Shown: positions 1-10,860, counted from the first letter of the stretch. The stretch: 64,000 bases of DNA from Thereva unica (GCA_949987705.1 OX465281.1:139362876-139426875); one strand, 5' to 3'. Translations and numbers: made by a program. The notes: generated by a model from the sequence alone, not told the origin.

Positions 1-290
1 TACACTCCCGATTAAACCATCTGTTAGGCTTCACAGATTTGGTAGAATGGGGAATAAACAATTGCCGGTATGATCCTGGTGATATGCAGAGCTGATGTTT
101 TTATTTCGGAAACACAGGTTGGTCAGTAGATTGGAAAAAATTAATAAGTCTCAGCCAATTGACGTTACCATAATGCCATACAGTTCTTCTAACTGGTTTT
201 GGAGGGGTGGCAAATTTTAATGGGAAGTTAACGCTGACTAGGCAGTGGTCCGAATTGCTGAGATGTGAATCAACTTCTTCGTTTCGTGTT
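1..290 (-). mobile_element. LINE copy 1: endonuclease-region fragment (CR1/Jockey group)
   Basis: The first 290 bases align by eye, with scattered changes, to the endonuclease end of LINE copy 5 near 40507-40810. Shared landmarks are the 'ccgattaaaccatctg' stretch and the 'tggtagaatgggga' stretch. Read on the minus strand this is the region just after the SDH motif of the APE-type endonuclease. No open frame survives. The reverse transcriptase part would lie to the left of the window. Similarity fades near 290, probably a 5' truncation or decay. Confidence 0.75.
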
Positions 291-881
291 CTGGTAATCT
301 GTTCTGGCTTCGAGCAATATTGAATTTGCTCTTAAAATTTTGCTTCAAGATTTTGTTTGTGACTCTTCTTAAGATATGAATTTTTGTTTATGTATTGAAT
401 CAAGAAAAAAGAGATCGAGGATAGGTGATATTTCTCTTTATCTATTGTTTATTCTAATGGGGTGACAGGCAGTGTGTATTGAACATAAGCTGATAACTTG
501 GTAGCTTCCATTATATTTTTTATGATTCTCTTTAAAGATGATTTAAAGGGATAGAGAATATTTTTATGAATTGAGCCGTTTATTTTGAAAGTGGGGGAAG
601 TCCACTTTTTGTTGTTTCGAGATATTTAAGCATTAGCATTTCAAAAAAATTAAAAATATTGGTAGCCCCTAATAAACAACTTTTTTGCTTTTTGTGTTCT
701 TAAATAATATAAGTTTATTATCCAATAGTGCTTATAGTGCTAACTATAAAAATATAAAGGTTTTTTCATACCCAAGTGGACTCGCCTCACTTTCTAAATT
801 AATGGATTAATATAATCGTTAATTTAAGTGGATAATATTTCAGTTGTATCATCCTTTTTATCCGCTTTGCATTATTTTCAC
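291..881. other. AT-rich stretch with no recognisable gene
   Basis: No long open frame and no recognised element. It lies between LINE copy 1 and the poly-T (minus-strand poly-A tail) of LINE copy 2. Confidence 0.4.
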
Positions 882-1893
882 CTTTTTTTTTTTTTTTTTT
901 TTATGTGACAGTGCTAAGCTCAGGAGTCACCCTTTGTACTACCAGTCCGTCATGTCATTTGTCACGGCATGGTGCAATGTCTAGCAGTAAGCTTAGTACG
1001 GGGAGGGGAGGGGGGTATAGGTTAAGGGTTAAAAGGAACGGGGGGGTATTGAAGAAGGTGGTGATGAACCCTGCGTTTGAACTCTTGGATGTTGTAGGAG
1101 CTCGGAAATACTGACTGCGAGAGACTATTCCACAGTCGAGTTGTTCTATTAACAAACGAATTCATATCTTGTTGAGTGCGTGAAAGGGGGAGTTGCAGGT
1201 GAAGGGAATGAGACGAGTGGGCTAATCTGGTGTTGCGGTTATAAGATTGCCGTGGAGGCAGGAGAGCGTTTAACTCGGAGGAACAGTCATTATGATAGTA
1301 GCGATAAAATTTAGTCAATGCTGCTACATTCCTACGGTGGCTGAGGGGGTCGATGGTGGAGCCAGCGGTGTCGTCATCAATTAATTTAAGGGCCTTTTTT
1401 TGGACCTTATCTAACCATGCCAAGGTGGTTATTGGAGCGCCGCCCCAAACGAGGGAGTTATATTCGAGAAGAGGCCGTATGTAGGATTTATAAATAACAG
1501 CGCGGGCCGATGGCTGGAGGAGGAACTTGCACCTCTTAAGAAATCCCAAGCACTGGGATGCTTGTTTGGCGATTTGGAATATGTGATCATTCCAACGAAG
1601 GTCTTTGGCTAATGTCACGCCTAAGATGTGTAGGGATGGGTCGGCCTTTAGTTCAACGTCATCCACTGTCAAGGATGGTGAGGTGTTGAACTTCTTTTTT
1701 GAGATAAGACAGTACTTGGTTTTAGAGGGGTTGAATTTGACACGATTCTTCTCTCCCCAATCTAGAATTAGTTTGATGTCTTTTTTAATAGAGTTGAACA
1801 TTAGTTCACGATCATCAAGACAGGATCTGGCATGTGTCCGTCTTGTATCGAAGCTGTACGAGTAACGTAGAGTACCGTCGTCAGCGAAGCTGA
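882..1893 (-). mobile_element. LINE copy 2: 5'-truncated, RT C-terminal half and 3' tail
   Basis: The 3' end is marked by a poly-T run at 882-902 on the plus strand, i.e. a poly-A tail on the minus strand. It is followed by the family 3' end 'cagtgctaagctcagg'. An open frame on the minus strand (about 1022-1893) starts in the F-A-D-D catalytic box of reverse transcriptase and covers the thumb and C-terminal domain (WNDHIF, LLEYNSLVWGGAP). The RT palm upstream of FADD and the whole endonuclease are missing. An ATGT-type simple repeat abuts the truncated 5' edge. It is dead as an autonomous element but little decayed. Confidence 0.88.
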
Positions 1894-2010
1894 GAAGTGA
1901 ATGTATGTACATATGTATGTACATATGTATGAATGTTTGGATGTATATATGTATGTATTAGCTTTATATATAGCTTTCCCTTTATGAATGTATGTTTGTA
2001 CGTTTGATTG
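1894..2010. repeat. ATGT/ACAT-type simple repeat
   Basis: Imperfect tandem 'atgtatgtacat' units adjoin the 5' truncation point of LINE copy 2 and shade into 'tatgtttgta' units. Confidence 0.7.
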
Positions 2011-2109
2011 TTTGTTTGTTCTTTGTAAACAAATCTTGCAACTTGATTTGAACCCATTTCCATATAACTTCTAATTTCGCCCATATGCATGCATAGTTTG
2101 CGTGACAAT

Positions 2110-2600
2110 ACAATCTGACCAATTTGTAAAAAATCAAGGTGGCGGTTCCAATATGGGGGCCAAATTTTGCAATTGTGTACCGATTCTATTTAAAATCGGT
2201 ACTAGGTGGTTCTCATTAGCACAAATGACGAATCTGTGGTCAAAATTTGAAAATTCAAAATGGCGGTCAAGAGAAAATGGCTGACTACTTCTTTCTTTAC
2301 AATCACTCAATATGGGTATCACGTTATGTCAAGTAAACTACGATTAGCTTTCCAAATTCAAAATGGGGGCCAGCACAAAAATAGGGATAACATTTTTTAC
2401 AACGCGCTTGGTATATGGGTATCAAATGAAAGGATATGACAATTAGAATACTATTAGCTGTGTCATTCAAGTGCGTCATTCCAAATTCAAAATTTCGGCC
2501 AACACAAAATTACAGTTTACCTTTTTCTTTACAACATCCTCGGTATGGGTATCAAATGAAAGTATTTGATAGTAAGCTGTGTGGCGTCATTTTAAATTTA
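2110..2600. repeat. degenerate tandem repeat, units of about 105-125 bp
   Basis: Three anchors recur in order: 'aaattcaaaatg' (near 2251, 2353, 2479), 'tttacaac/tttacaat', and 'atgggtatca' (near 2311, 2415, 2541). The units are diverged, so this is an old satellite-like or element-internal array. Short open frames across it have no recognisable protein content. Confidence 0.6.
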
Positions 2601-3804
2601 GTATTATTACACGATAAACCGACTGCTCTGCATTTTTTCGTGTAACGGTTCTATTGTCTATGTAGCTGTACACAAAACAGCAAAAATGCTCATGATTTTC
2701 ACAGATCCCGAGATCGAAGATATGTTTGTATTAATGTGGCTCTTCCTATTTATTGGAATTATTGGAAGTGTTTATGGAAGGAGTGATGGGCCGTGTAATT
2801 TGGCTAGCTCAGTTTTTCATATTGTTTCCACGATTACTAAAATTTCCTGGTGTTATTATCGAAACACAATATTGAGATATCTCTATTATTATTTATGAAA
2901 TATTGTTCAATTGGCGACTACCAATATCAAAGATAAATAGATAAAAACACCCTACATTTCAGACTGATGTTAAACCATTAGATTTGCTGCACCATACAGC
3001 AACCGGTGCTAAATTTTGCTGTGTGGTTAAAAATATTTTCAATCTAAGAATGACTTGCACCACTTTCAAAATAAACACACTTACAACACTGTTAAGAGCT
3101 AAAACTTCCACCTCCTTTATTACTAGGATTCTGAATTTTTTTGACCATAACGTTTTTACACATAAAAAGATCATACTTAGTTTTATCTAGAACTACCGTT
3201 ATCTTCATTTTTTTCCAAAAATGGACTTACCCCACTTTCAAAATAAACGGCTCAATTGTATTTGCGAGTACAGGTTGTCTGAAGTGTTTTTATTGCAAGA
3301 ACAATGTAATGATGGTAGGCGAAGAATAGGGGGTGTATGCGAGGTATGCAGGGTTTTATTATTGCTAACTTTTTTAGAGTTTGAGCCAAAGTATGTATTT
3401 GAATGAAAAATTAAATGAGATCAAAGTAGTAGTTGCAGTTTTTCAACGGCTTTTCTTTGGACGCTTTAATTATCAACAGATTCCGAAACTATTTCGAAAA
3501 AAATAACAAAAAAAATGTAAAGTTTCACGATTTTCAATTCGATTTTTATTTGCATAAAAGAAACTACATTTTAAAAAAGGAAAACCCTCATACGATACCA
3601 TGCACAAAAATTAAAGAGTAATTAATTTTTAAATTTAAAGTCAATTTTTGGGACTTTTATAAGATATTTTGACCTGAAATTTTAACCAGTTATTTATTGT
3701 TCATATTATAAAGCAGAATTTCTGAAAAGTTTCACGAAAATTCACTGAAAAAATCTGAACCTCTGATTTGAATCTGAAAAACTAAAATTCAGAGAGATTC
3801 AGAG
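2601..3804. other. no gene recognised
   Basis: AT-rich. Several 60-70 codon open frames exist, none with a recognisable domain or coding character. Confidence 0.35.
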
Positions 3805-4651
3805 GGGCCGGATTCACAGTGCGAACTTAAGTTTTCCTTAAACTTTTTTCACTTAAGTGTAACTTAAGTCAAATCCGGTTTCACAGTGCATTTTTTTCTT
3901 CTTCTTACTATTATATTTGTTTTTTACGGCGGCACCTCAGTATTGTAAATTATGAACTTACAATAGCCGAACTTTGCCGAAATTTCCTTTTAATTGCGTT
4001 TTCCTTGAAATGTACTGGAATCAACTGACGTTTGAATTTTCTATGCATTCTGATTTAAAAAAAACTTAAGTCTAGAGAAATTGCCACTTAAGCTACACTT
4101 AAGTAAATTTTAAGTAGCAACTGTGAAACAGCCATCCATACTTAAGTGTAACTCGGTAGTCTAGAGGTAAGGCGCCTGACTGCTATCCCCAGAGGTCCCG
4201 GGTTCGAATCCCGGTGGTGCCACGGTCCTTCGCCTTTCCCACCTAACTTTCCTTCTTTCTTCTTCCCTCTTTACATTCCTGATTCCCCTGTCATAGCCTT
4301 CCCTAGTCCTTCCCCGCTCCACCAAGCGCATGCCATCGGTTGGTTGATGAGACTCAACTCGTTTCAGGAGGCATAACACTCCAGCGAGTTGTTCTCGACG
4401 CCCCGATGTCAGAGTCGCGAAATGGTTGTGAGTAGTTGGAATAAAATATCGCGGCTAGGTTGTGACAGTTACTTCCTTCTTCTCTCTATCTTCCGGCTAG
4501 AGCTGCTGTTCGACATTCAGTCTATACGAAAAATAGATTGTCGACAGTACAAAGGGACTTTCCCTAAGCCTCTAGTCTGTCACATAAAAAAAAACAAAAA
4601 AAAAAACTTAAGTTAATTTTTATACTTAAGTTCGCACTGTGAAACCGGCCC
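3805..4651. mobile_element. TIR element (MITE-like) carrying a nested SINE
   Basis: The left end GGGCCGG(A)TTCACAGTGCG reappears inverted at the right end, and the match extends through AACTTAAGT to about 27 bases with one mismatch. A shifted copy of the TIR start lies inside at about 3873-3891. The interior is rich in CTTAAG palindromes. There is no transposase frame. With the SINE removed the element is about 390 bp. No convincing target-site duplication is visible, so the superfamily is undecided. Confidence 0.75.
4148..4605 (+). mobile_element. tRNA-derived SINE, copy 1
   Basis: The head has an A-box-like TAGTCTAGAGG at about 4157 and a perfect B box GGTTCGAATCC at about 4200, as in a tRNA-derived RNA polymerase III promoter. 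A tRNA-unrelated body follows, then an A-rich tail. It is flanked by ACTTAAGT on both sides (4140-4147 and 4606-4613), a plausible target-site duplication, so it inserted into the TIR element around it. The tRNA-like part does not fold into a clean acceptor or anticodon arm, so it is not a functional tRNA gene. Confidence 0.82.
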
Positions 4652-5197
4652 TAAGTCAACTATCTCGGACATGTATTATTGCTCACTAAGGCTTGCACAG
4701 AACCTCAGAATGAAGAAGCTGTTGATAATTGATTTACCTCGAAGGATAAACACGAACTTTGTAGCTGCTTGGGATTTGCCATTTATTATAGGCGTTCTGT
4801 CAAGAACTTTGTTGACATAGCCAAGGCATTGCATAAACTGATAAGATAAGATACATAAATGCGATGACAGTTTCACTAAAGTGCACACTAAAGCGAGGGC
4901 TCTGACAAGCTCCAATACTCCCATATTCGGAGCCAGGCGAAAAGTTTAAATTGGACACAGATGTGAGTAATTTATATAGGTCTTGGTGCAGTGTTATCAC
5001 AAAACATCGAGGGCCAAAAAAAAACTGATAGCATACTGCAGTAGAGCGCTAAATAAATAAAAAACGTCCTGTTTTTATCGTGGAAGGAGAACCCTGTGAA
5101 ATGACACATAGAAGTACCTTATCAATTTTTAACACATTCCATAAGAATAACACAGCAAAAAATCTCGACGTACTCTTAGTTGATCAGCCTAGAGACT
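4652..5197. other. unassigned spacer between the two SINEs
   Basis: No recognisable gene or element. Short minus-strand frames have no domain content. Confidence 0.35.
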
Positions 5198-5622
5198 TAG
5201 GGAAAGTCCCTTTGTACTGTCGATAGTCTATTTTTTCGTATTCAATGTCGACAGCAGCTCTAGCCGGAAGATAGAGAAAAGAGAGAGAAGAGAAGAAAGG
5301 AACTGTCACAACCTAGCCGCGATATTTTTATTCCATCTACTGTCACCATTTCGCGACTCTGACATCAGGGCATCGAGAACAACTCGCTGGAGTGTTATGC
5401 CTCCTGAAACGAGTTGAATCTCATCAACCAACCGATGGCGGTTGGTGGAGCAGGGAAGGCTATGACAGGAGGAATCAGGAATGTAAAGAGGGGAGAAGAA
5501 AGAAGGAAAGTTATGTAGGTAGGGAAGTGGAAAAGTCGAAGGACCGTGGGGCTGGCCGGGATTCGAACCAGGGACCTCTGGAATAGCAATCAGGTGACTT
5601 ATCCCTAGACTAGTTTCGCTAA
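5198..5622 (-). mobile_element. tRNA-derived SINE, copy 2 (inverted relative to copy 1)
   Basis: The reverse complement matches copy 1 along most of its length: the 'gggaaagtccctttgtact' tail region, the 'agctctagccggaagat' block, the 'tcgcgactctgacatc' block, and the B box read as GGATTCGAACC on the plus strand near 5560. The tRNA-like head lies at about 5550-5620. The two copies differ at many positions, so they are separate and not recent insertions. Confidence 0.82.
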
Positions 5623-5741
5623 ATTTACAATTTTTCGAAGACGGTCTCATCCATGAAAGGATTAGAGAGTTGGAATGTAGTTAGGCGGTAGGGAAGATAT
5701 TAAGGAGGAGAGAGCAAGGTTGGGGGATGACTACGATGCTA

Positions 5742-6113
5742 TGTTTTATAACACATTGTCCCCATGATAGACTGGTCATGCATACTTGACGAGTCGTCGT
5801 CTCTCACCCCGTCTATTGTAGTATAACAACACTTCAAATCCAATTATCTAACCATATTACCCAAATTTCATTCAGATTCGCGATTTGAGTGTTAGAAAGC
5901 TCTCCGACCTCTTAGTACTGTTCGGAGCAAAATGCTTCCGAGAATAGTTAACCCCGTGAAACAGGCAACTTCAGAGATTCTTTAATGACTCGATGGTCAT
6001 TATCACGACACGACATACACGCAGTGAAGGAAATAAAGTTTGGTAAACTTCGGTTGTAACAGATCTATTTCGTATTTCATGTTCTGTAGTGGTCAGAATA
6101 AAGCAACGTAACA
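5742..6113 (+). mobile_element. probable solo or truncated LTR with a tRNA-Arg-type primer site remnant
   Basis: The stretch opens with TGTTTTATAACAC and closes with CAACGTAACA. It is followed at once by GCGAATCGTGACAG, which resembles the tRNA-Arg primer-binding site of 412/mdg1-type elements (recalled, not computed). An AATAAAG lies inside. No partner LTR or coding region is visible. It sits in the intron-like DNA just upstream of the midasin exons. Confidence 0.4.
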
Positions 6114-6353
6114 GCGAATCGTGACAGTTGGAGAAAGTTTTTACGAGTAGCTAAGACAAAATCCCCGTGGTAGAGTAGAATAAGCAAGTAAGGAAAAAAG
6201 TCGGGATACTGCAAAAGCATAAAATTCCATAATAAAGCTTCAAGTAAATTAGCTGTTGTTACTTCTTTGTTAATCGGTATTTATATGTCTATACGTGTTG
6301 ATTGTAATATTATTTGCTACTGCAAGTTAACATTAGTGTATTTTTCGTTTCAG

Positions 6354-8034
6354 GTTATATTACTACAATCCTCTACACAACTCTACAAAACTACCAGTTA
6401 GATCGATTAATTTTGTTAAACCTTTAAAAGAAAGGATAAGTGTGTTTGTGCAACTTTTTTATAAATTCAGGCCATGTTTGAATGAGCAAATCGATGAAAC
6501 GCTTTATAATACATTTAGTTTCATGGTTGGTCTACAGCAGGAGCTACTGGAAGAAATAAATATATCTGGTAATTTAAAACATAAAATAAAAAACTTGAAG
6601 GACCATATTAATACATCTCCCTTAGGCAATGAGAATAAGTCTTACAATTACTACAAAGATTCAAATATTCCTACAATTATGCCTTGTACTACGGTATTAG
6701 ATAAGATTGAAATTCGACTGGATCCATTGTTACAGTTATATCCGGATCACGCTGTTCTTAATGATGTACAGAAAAAACCTTGTGTTTTGAAGAATAAAGT
6801 TAAAAGCAATATATTTTTAGATTATTCGCGTTTTAACGAAAATACGTAGCCTCCCTTTTACTGCGCCAATAGTTCGGTTCAATACAGGTTTTCAAATTTT
6901 AAGGCAAAAAATATCACAGTGGAATGAAGTTGCTCATAAAAACAATCATCTTCGAGACTTAGAGGCTGAAGTAGCTGAGCACATACAGCAGTGGATACGT
7001 TTAGAATTGCAATTTTGGAGAAATTGCTTATCACAAATATACGAAAAGTAAGATTATAATTTATTTGGTTTAATACTACTTTTATTATTTTTTTCAGAGT
7101 TGAAAATAAGGCATACAAATACTGGTTCTTTATTTATAATCTATTGCATGAGTACCTAGATGAAAATGCTACCGATACGAGCTGTACAGATTTCAAAAAT
7201 GTAGAAAAAAGATTTGAACAGGGTGAAATTAAAGAAGAATCAAAATCTTCAGATATTGGAAAACTACAAATCAACGATGTTACTAACGTCCTAAGGCAAT
7301 TTATAGAATCCTCTAATTATGCAGATTTCAAAATACGCATGAATTTGCTGAGAGCTTTTGAGTTGTATTTACATTACACAAATTCTGAAAATGATGCTAG
7401 AAAGGGTAAGGTTTTAAAGTGTTTCTCATGTGTTATAAGTTAATTACATAAACCAATTCCTATAGATAAAATCATTGCAACACTTCATAACTTACAAATA
7501 TACTTTAATCAATTTCAACAAGAAATCGAAGATTCTATTAAATCTATGCGAACACCAATCGAGAAAAAATTGCGAGAATTAGTTAAAATTGAATCGTATA
7601 ATAAAGATTTATCATATATCAGTATGCGTAACAATATTGCCCGTGTGCATAAAAATTTAAATAAATTTCTGAAGGAATATGAAACTTTAATACGAAATAA
7701 AATTTCACCAATTTTTCAAAAAAAAGAAAATCAGTCACAAGAATACTACTTAGATAATGATAAAGGAATTAATTTGCGATATGAAACCAAAATGAAATAT
7801 TATATGATTGATGTAAAGAATTTCATTGCTTCGGAGGCTTTAAAAGATAAATACATTTTAAATGCCAAAGAGTTAAATTTTGGTCTTTTAAAAAAGACAA
7901 GTAATTTATTTATGACTTCCAGAAATATTGTAAAACAGGCAATTTTGCATACTAAATTTCCAGCCATGATTTACAACCTAGATTCATTATTGGTAGATAA
8001 AATAGAAACATGCGTTTATTTGCGGAATTTGGAG
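6354..8034 (+). CDS. MDN1: midasin (AAA+ ATPase of 60S ribosome maturation), internal four-exon fragment
   Basis: Four exons can be joined in phase: 6354-6765, 6821-7047, 7098-7405 and 7466-8034. Introns are 50-60 bp; three donors are strong (GTAAGA, GTAAGG, GTAAGT) and the first (GTACAG) is weak. An acceptor CAG precedes 6354 and a donor follows 8034, so more exons are expected on both sides. Recognised stretches are RSLPFTAPIVRFNTGFQIL, the LELQFWRNCL segment, KAYKYWFFIYNLLHEY and RTPIEKKLRELVKI, which I know from the linker C-terminal to the AAA ring of midasin. The family protein is about 5,000 residues; only about 505 are here. The AAA modules and the C-terminal MIDAS domain are not in the window. 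The exons have no stops, unlike the surrounding transposons, which suggests recent or continuing constraint. The GTACAG donor is the least certain part. Identification is by recall of the family. Confidence 0.82.
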
Positions 8035-8696
8035 GTAAGTTCAATTAATTTACTTATTGCTTATTGCAAATTTTTAAACAAAATAGTTTAAGTAGTTTCG
8101 TACCATTTATTTTATACACATTCAAAAAATTACAACTGAAAAATGTTGTTTCTAATTTTATTTCTGGCAATTTAGATGGACCTCTAATATTTGTTAGGTA
8201 ATACTGTTGTAGGTATTCAGAAATTGAGGAAAATTATTTCGTAGCCATATTTATGAATGAATTCTTAGCCTTCAGTCGCGAAATGGACGCCTACAGGCTG
8301 TCTGAGTGTGCCGACGGGGCAACGCTTATAGGTTGCTAAGAAGCAGTGATGTGGAGGCAGGGGAGTTCCTATTGCGGTAGGATATCCGCTCTGGTAATAG
8401 AAGTAAAATGTCTCCAGAGCTAAAACGAATTCTGCTTTCACGCAAAATTTGAGCAAAAACACTTTTTGTTGGTATGACTAGTACAAGGGATGACTTCATT
8501 TATCCATTTTATTTCCAAATCACTATGTGTTTCTTTAATAGTCACATAGCGGTAAGAGTTGGTGATCATTCAAAGAAAATTCTTTTGGCTCCGTTGAACT
8601 ATGTGTTGATTAGATTTATGAGTACAACTCCAAAGCTGCACGCCATAGGCGTCCATGTCAAGATTTCTGTCTCAGGTGATGTATTCAGTTCAGTGT
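8035..8696. other. start of the midasin intron, no element recognised
   Basis: Begins with the GTAAGT donor of the last visible midasin exon. No further exon or transposon domain is recognised before LINE copy 3. Confidence 0.4.
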
Positions 8697-8976
8697 TTTT
8701 TTTATGGGATAGTCTAAGCTCAGGTGTCACCCTTTGTACTACTAATACGTCATGTTGTTTAAGTCGTGGTGCAATGTCCAGTAGTAAGCTTAGCTCGAAA
8801 GATAGAGAGAAGGACATAATAGGTTAGGGGGAGTCAAGGGGGTGTTGCAGAAAGTGGCGGTGAACCTTGCGTTTGAACTCTTGGATATTGTATGAGTTCG
8901 GGAATACTGTCTTTGGAAGGTTGTTCCACAGACGAGTTGTTCTTGTTATAAACGAATTTCTAGATCGGAGTGCGCG

Positions 8977-9433
8977 AGTTATATATTATATTTATTATAA
9001 TATATGTTAATTTAAAAAAAAACAATAATTATCTTTAGATTAGTATTCTTTTTATTTATAACTTGATTGAGCTCTTCGGAGTCAATCTTTTTCTTTTGAA
9101 GGTGGTCTAAGACTGAATTATTACATTTCTTAAAATTACTTCGATTATCAATTTAGCGGTTCTAAGCAAATTTGAAAATTAAATTTTTTGGTAGGAAATG
9201 CTTTTATCAGCATTTCCTGTTTTTTGGAAAATGAAAATTGTTGGCAGGAAATGCTTTTATAGCATTTCCTGTTTTGTTTGGATTTGTTGAAATTTGATTT
9301 TTATATTTCCGGAGGAGTGCTGACGGGATCGTTCTCACCAGTAATTTTTGTTAAATTTAAGTTTTTTATTAATTCTTCGAATTCTAAATTTATTGACTGG
9401 GGAGAACGATTTACCGAAGCAGCTAATGTAACT
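8977..9433 (-). repeat. errantivirus 3' LTR
   Basis: 457 bp, matching 15671-16127 base for base as far as I can read. It contains two similar hairpins of the form AGGAAATGCT-loop-AGCATTTCCT (about 9190-9220 and 9245-9273). The env frame runs 133 bases into it before its stop. Confidence 0.95.
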
Positions 9434-10860
9434 CCTCCATCACCAAATTGATTATTCTCCTGAATAATTCTAATTTTTAACTTCCGATAATGGATACATA
9501 TGATTAACGCTATTATTATAATTAACAAAATGCTTCCTATTCCTAGACTGTAATTAATTATTTTGTGAAATTTTAATTCCTTTATTTCATTTATGTTATT
9601 AACTTGTTTAAGGGATATTTCTTCAAAGTTGAATATTTCATTTTTCATTGATATATTTTCAAATTGTGGTACAACAAACCTTTCGGTAAATTCTATTATC
9701 CTATTATAAAATTGTTTTGCATCTATGGTAATTGAACAATTGACGTAATTGATTACAAAATTTCCATTTAAAGTGATCTTTCTTTCGTCACATGAACTTT
9801 GAAAAGTTTTGTTTTTTACATTATTTATAATTAATAAATCATTTTCTATTTCTGTTAATTCTTCTATTGGACTTTTGATTATTCTACAATTGTTTTTGAA
9901 TATACAATTTTTACTAAGTTTCAATTCTTTCAAATTTTTATTACTTTGATATGTGTATGTTTTACCTTTAACTTCTATTACATATTCTAATTCTTCCTCA
10001 ATTTGCTCTCCTTTTGAATTGGAGATAGGAATTATTAATTTTTTGTTTGTTTTTAAAAACCCTGTAGGAATCTTTATGGCCAAAACAATAGTGTCGTTCC
10101 TAAATTTTGCTACTCCTGCTCTAATGTTGCTCAATTTTTTTAGATCAATTTTATACTGGGTAATCTCTTGTTCACTTAATATATTTGGGTGTACTATACC
10201 TAATCTAGCTGATATTATATTGTCTTGGATTTGGCTTATTTGTTCCTTCAACGTGTTAATTCTTAATTGTTGTTCTAAGATAATTTCTCTTTCTGACAGA
10301 TTTCTTTCAAAATCTTTTATTTCTCCTATTTCCTTGATAATTTTGTTTCTATCGGATTCTAAAATCTCTTTCAATAAGCTAAATGAGTAGTTGAAATTTT
10401 CATTTATTTTTATTTGTTCGTTAACAGTGTTTATAATATTGTGGTTGTTTTCGTCTGTAATTTGTAAATGTTCCTCAATATCCTGTCTGTCGTTTTCGTC
10501 CAGTGTACCAAAAAGCCATTTGAGTCCAGTTCCTACTATGTTTATCAAACCTCTTTTAGCTCGATTAGGGAGTAAAGTTAGCGTTTTAAATTTGATTGAT
10601 TTAATTTGTTCTAATAAAGAGTTCTTAGCAGGACTTGTAAAATTTAAATTTTCTATGTTATATTCTAAATTATTAATAATATTTGTTATTTCATGAGGGT
10701 GGATAATATGAAGGACTAAATCAAACTTATCAACAATTTCTACTTCACCTACTCTTATTATTGCAAATCCGTTATCAGCATGAATTTTTTCAATTGTCAA
10801 TATTCCCTGAACTGGAAGGACCATGACTAGGATTAGAATCCAGTAGAAAATCGTTCTGAC
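9301..10860 (-). CDS. env: errantivirus Env glycoprotein (baculovirus F-like), spliced
   Basis: The envelope gene that sets errantiviruses apart; it allows virus-like transfer between cells. A splice acceptor (TTTTCAG on the minus strand, CAG at 10861-10863) opens an exon at 10860. The frame from there adds a hydrophobic stretch (FYWILILV) before the first Met at 10824, so the signal peptide is only complete in spliced mRNA. Counting from that Met, a furin-type RAKR lies at residues 88-91, followed by GLINIVG and LFGTLDE as in gypsy Env. Coiled-coil-prone heptads follow. One transmembrane segment (IGSILLIIIIALIICI) and a cytoplasmic tail of about 60 residues end it. The stop lies 133 bases inside the 3' LTR. 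No lesion seen. Confidence 0.92.
   Translation of the reverse strand, partial: VRTIFYWILILVMVLPVQGILTIEKIHADNGFAIIRVGEVEIVDKFDLVLHIIHPHEITNIINNLEYNIENLNFTSPAKNSLLEQIKSIKFKTLTLLPNRAKRGLINIVGTGLKWLFGTLDENDRQDIEEHLQITDENNHNIINTVNEQIKINENFNYSFSLLKEILESDRNKIIKEIGEIKDFERNLSEREIILEQQLRINTLKEQISQIQDNIISARLGIVHPNILSEQEITQYKIDLKKLSNIRAGVAKFRNDTIVLAIKIPTGFLKTNKKLIIPISNSKGEQIEEELEYVIEVKGKTYTYQSNKNLKELKLSKNCIFKNNCRIIKSPIEELTEIENDLLIINNVKNKTFQSSCDERKITLNGNFVINYVNCSITIDAKQFYNRIIEFTERFVVPQFENISMKNEIFNFEEISLKQVNNINEIKELKFHKIINYSLGIGSILLIIIIALIICIHYRKLKIRIIQENNQFGDGGVTLAASVNRSPQSINLEFEELIKNLNLTKITGENDPVSTPPEI

Noticed and set aside
905..1114. Small plus-strand open frame
   Set aside because: It lies antisense in the 3' end of LINE copy 2; its variants recur antisense in other copies.
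2686..2898. 70-codon frame with hydrophobic stretch
   Set aside because: No start context, homology or neighbouring signal; expected by chance in AT-rich DNA.
4149..4222. Possible tRNA gene with perfect B box
   Set aside because: The acceptor and anticodon arms do not pair, and the stretch is the head of a repeated SINE with a second copy at 5550-5620.
9953..10696. Two plus-strand open frames of 145 and 101 codons
   Set aside because: They are the antisense of errantivirus env, whose minus-strand frame has clear domain content.
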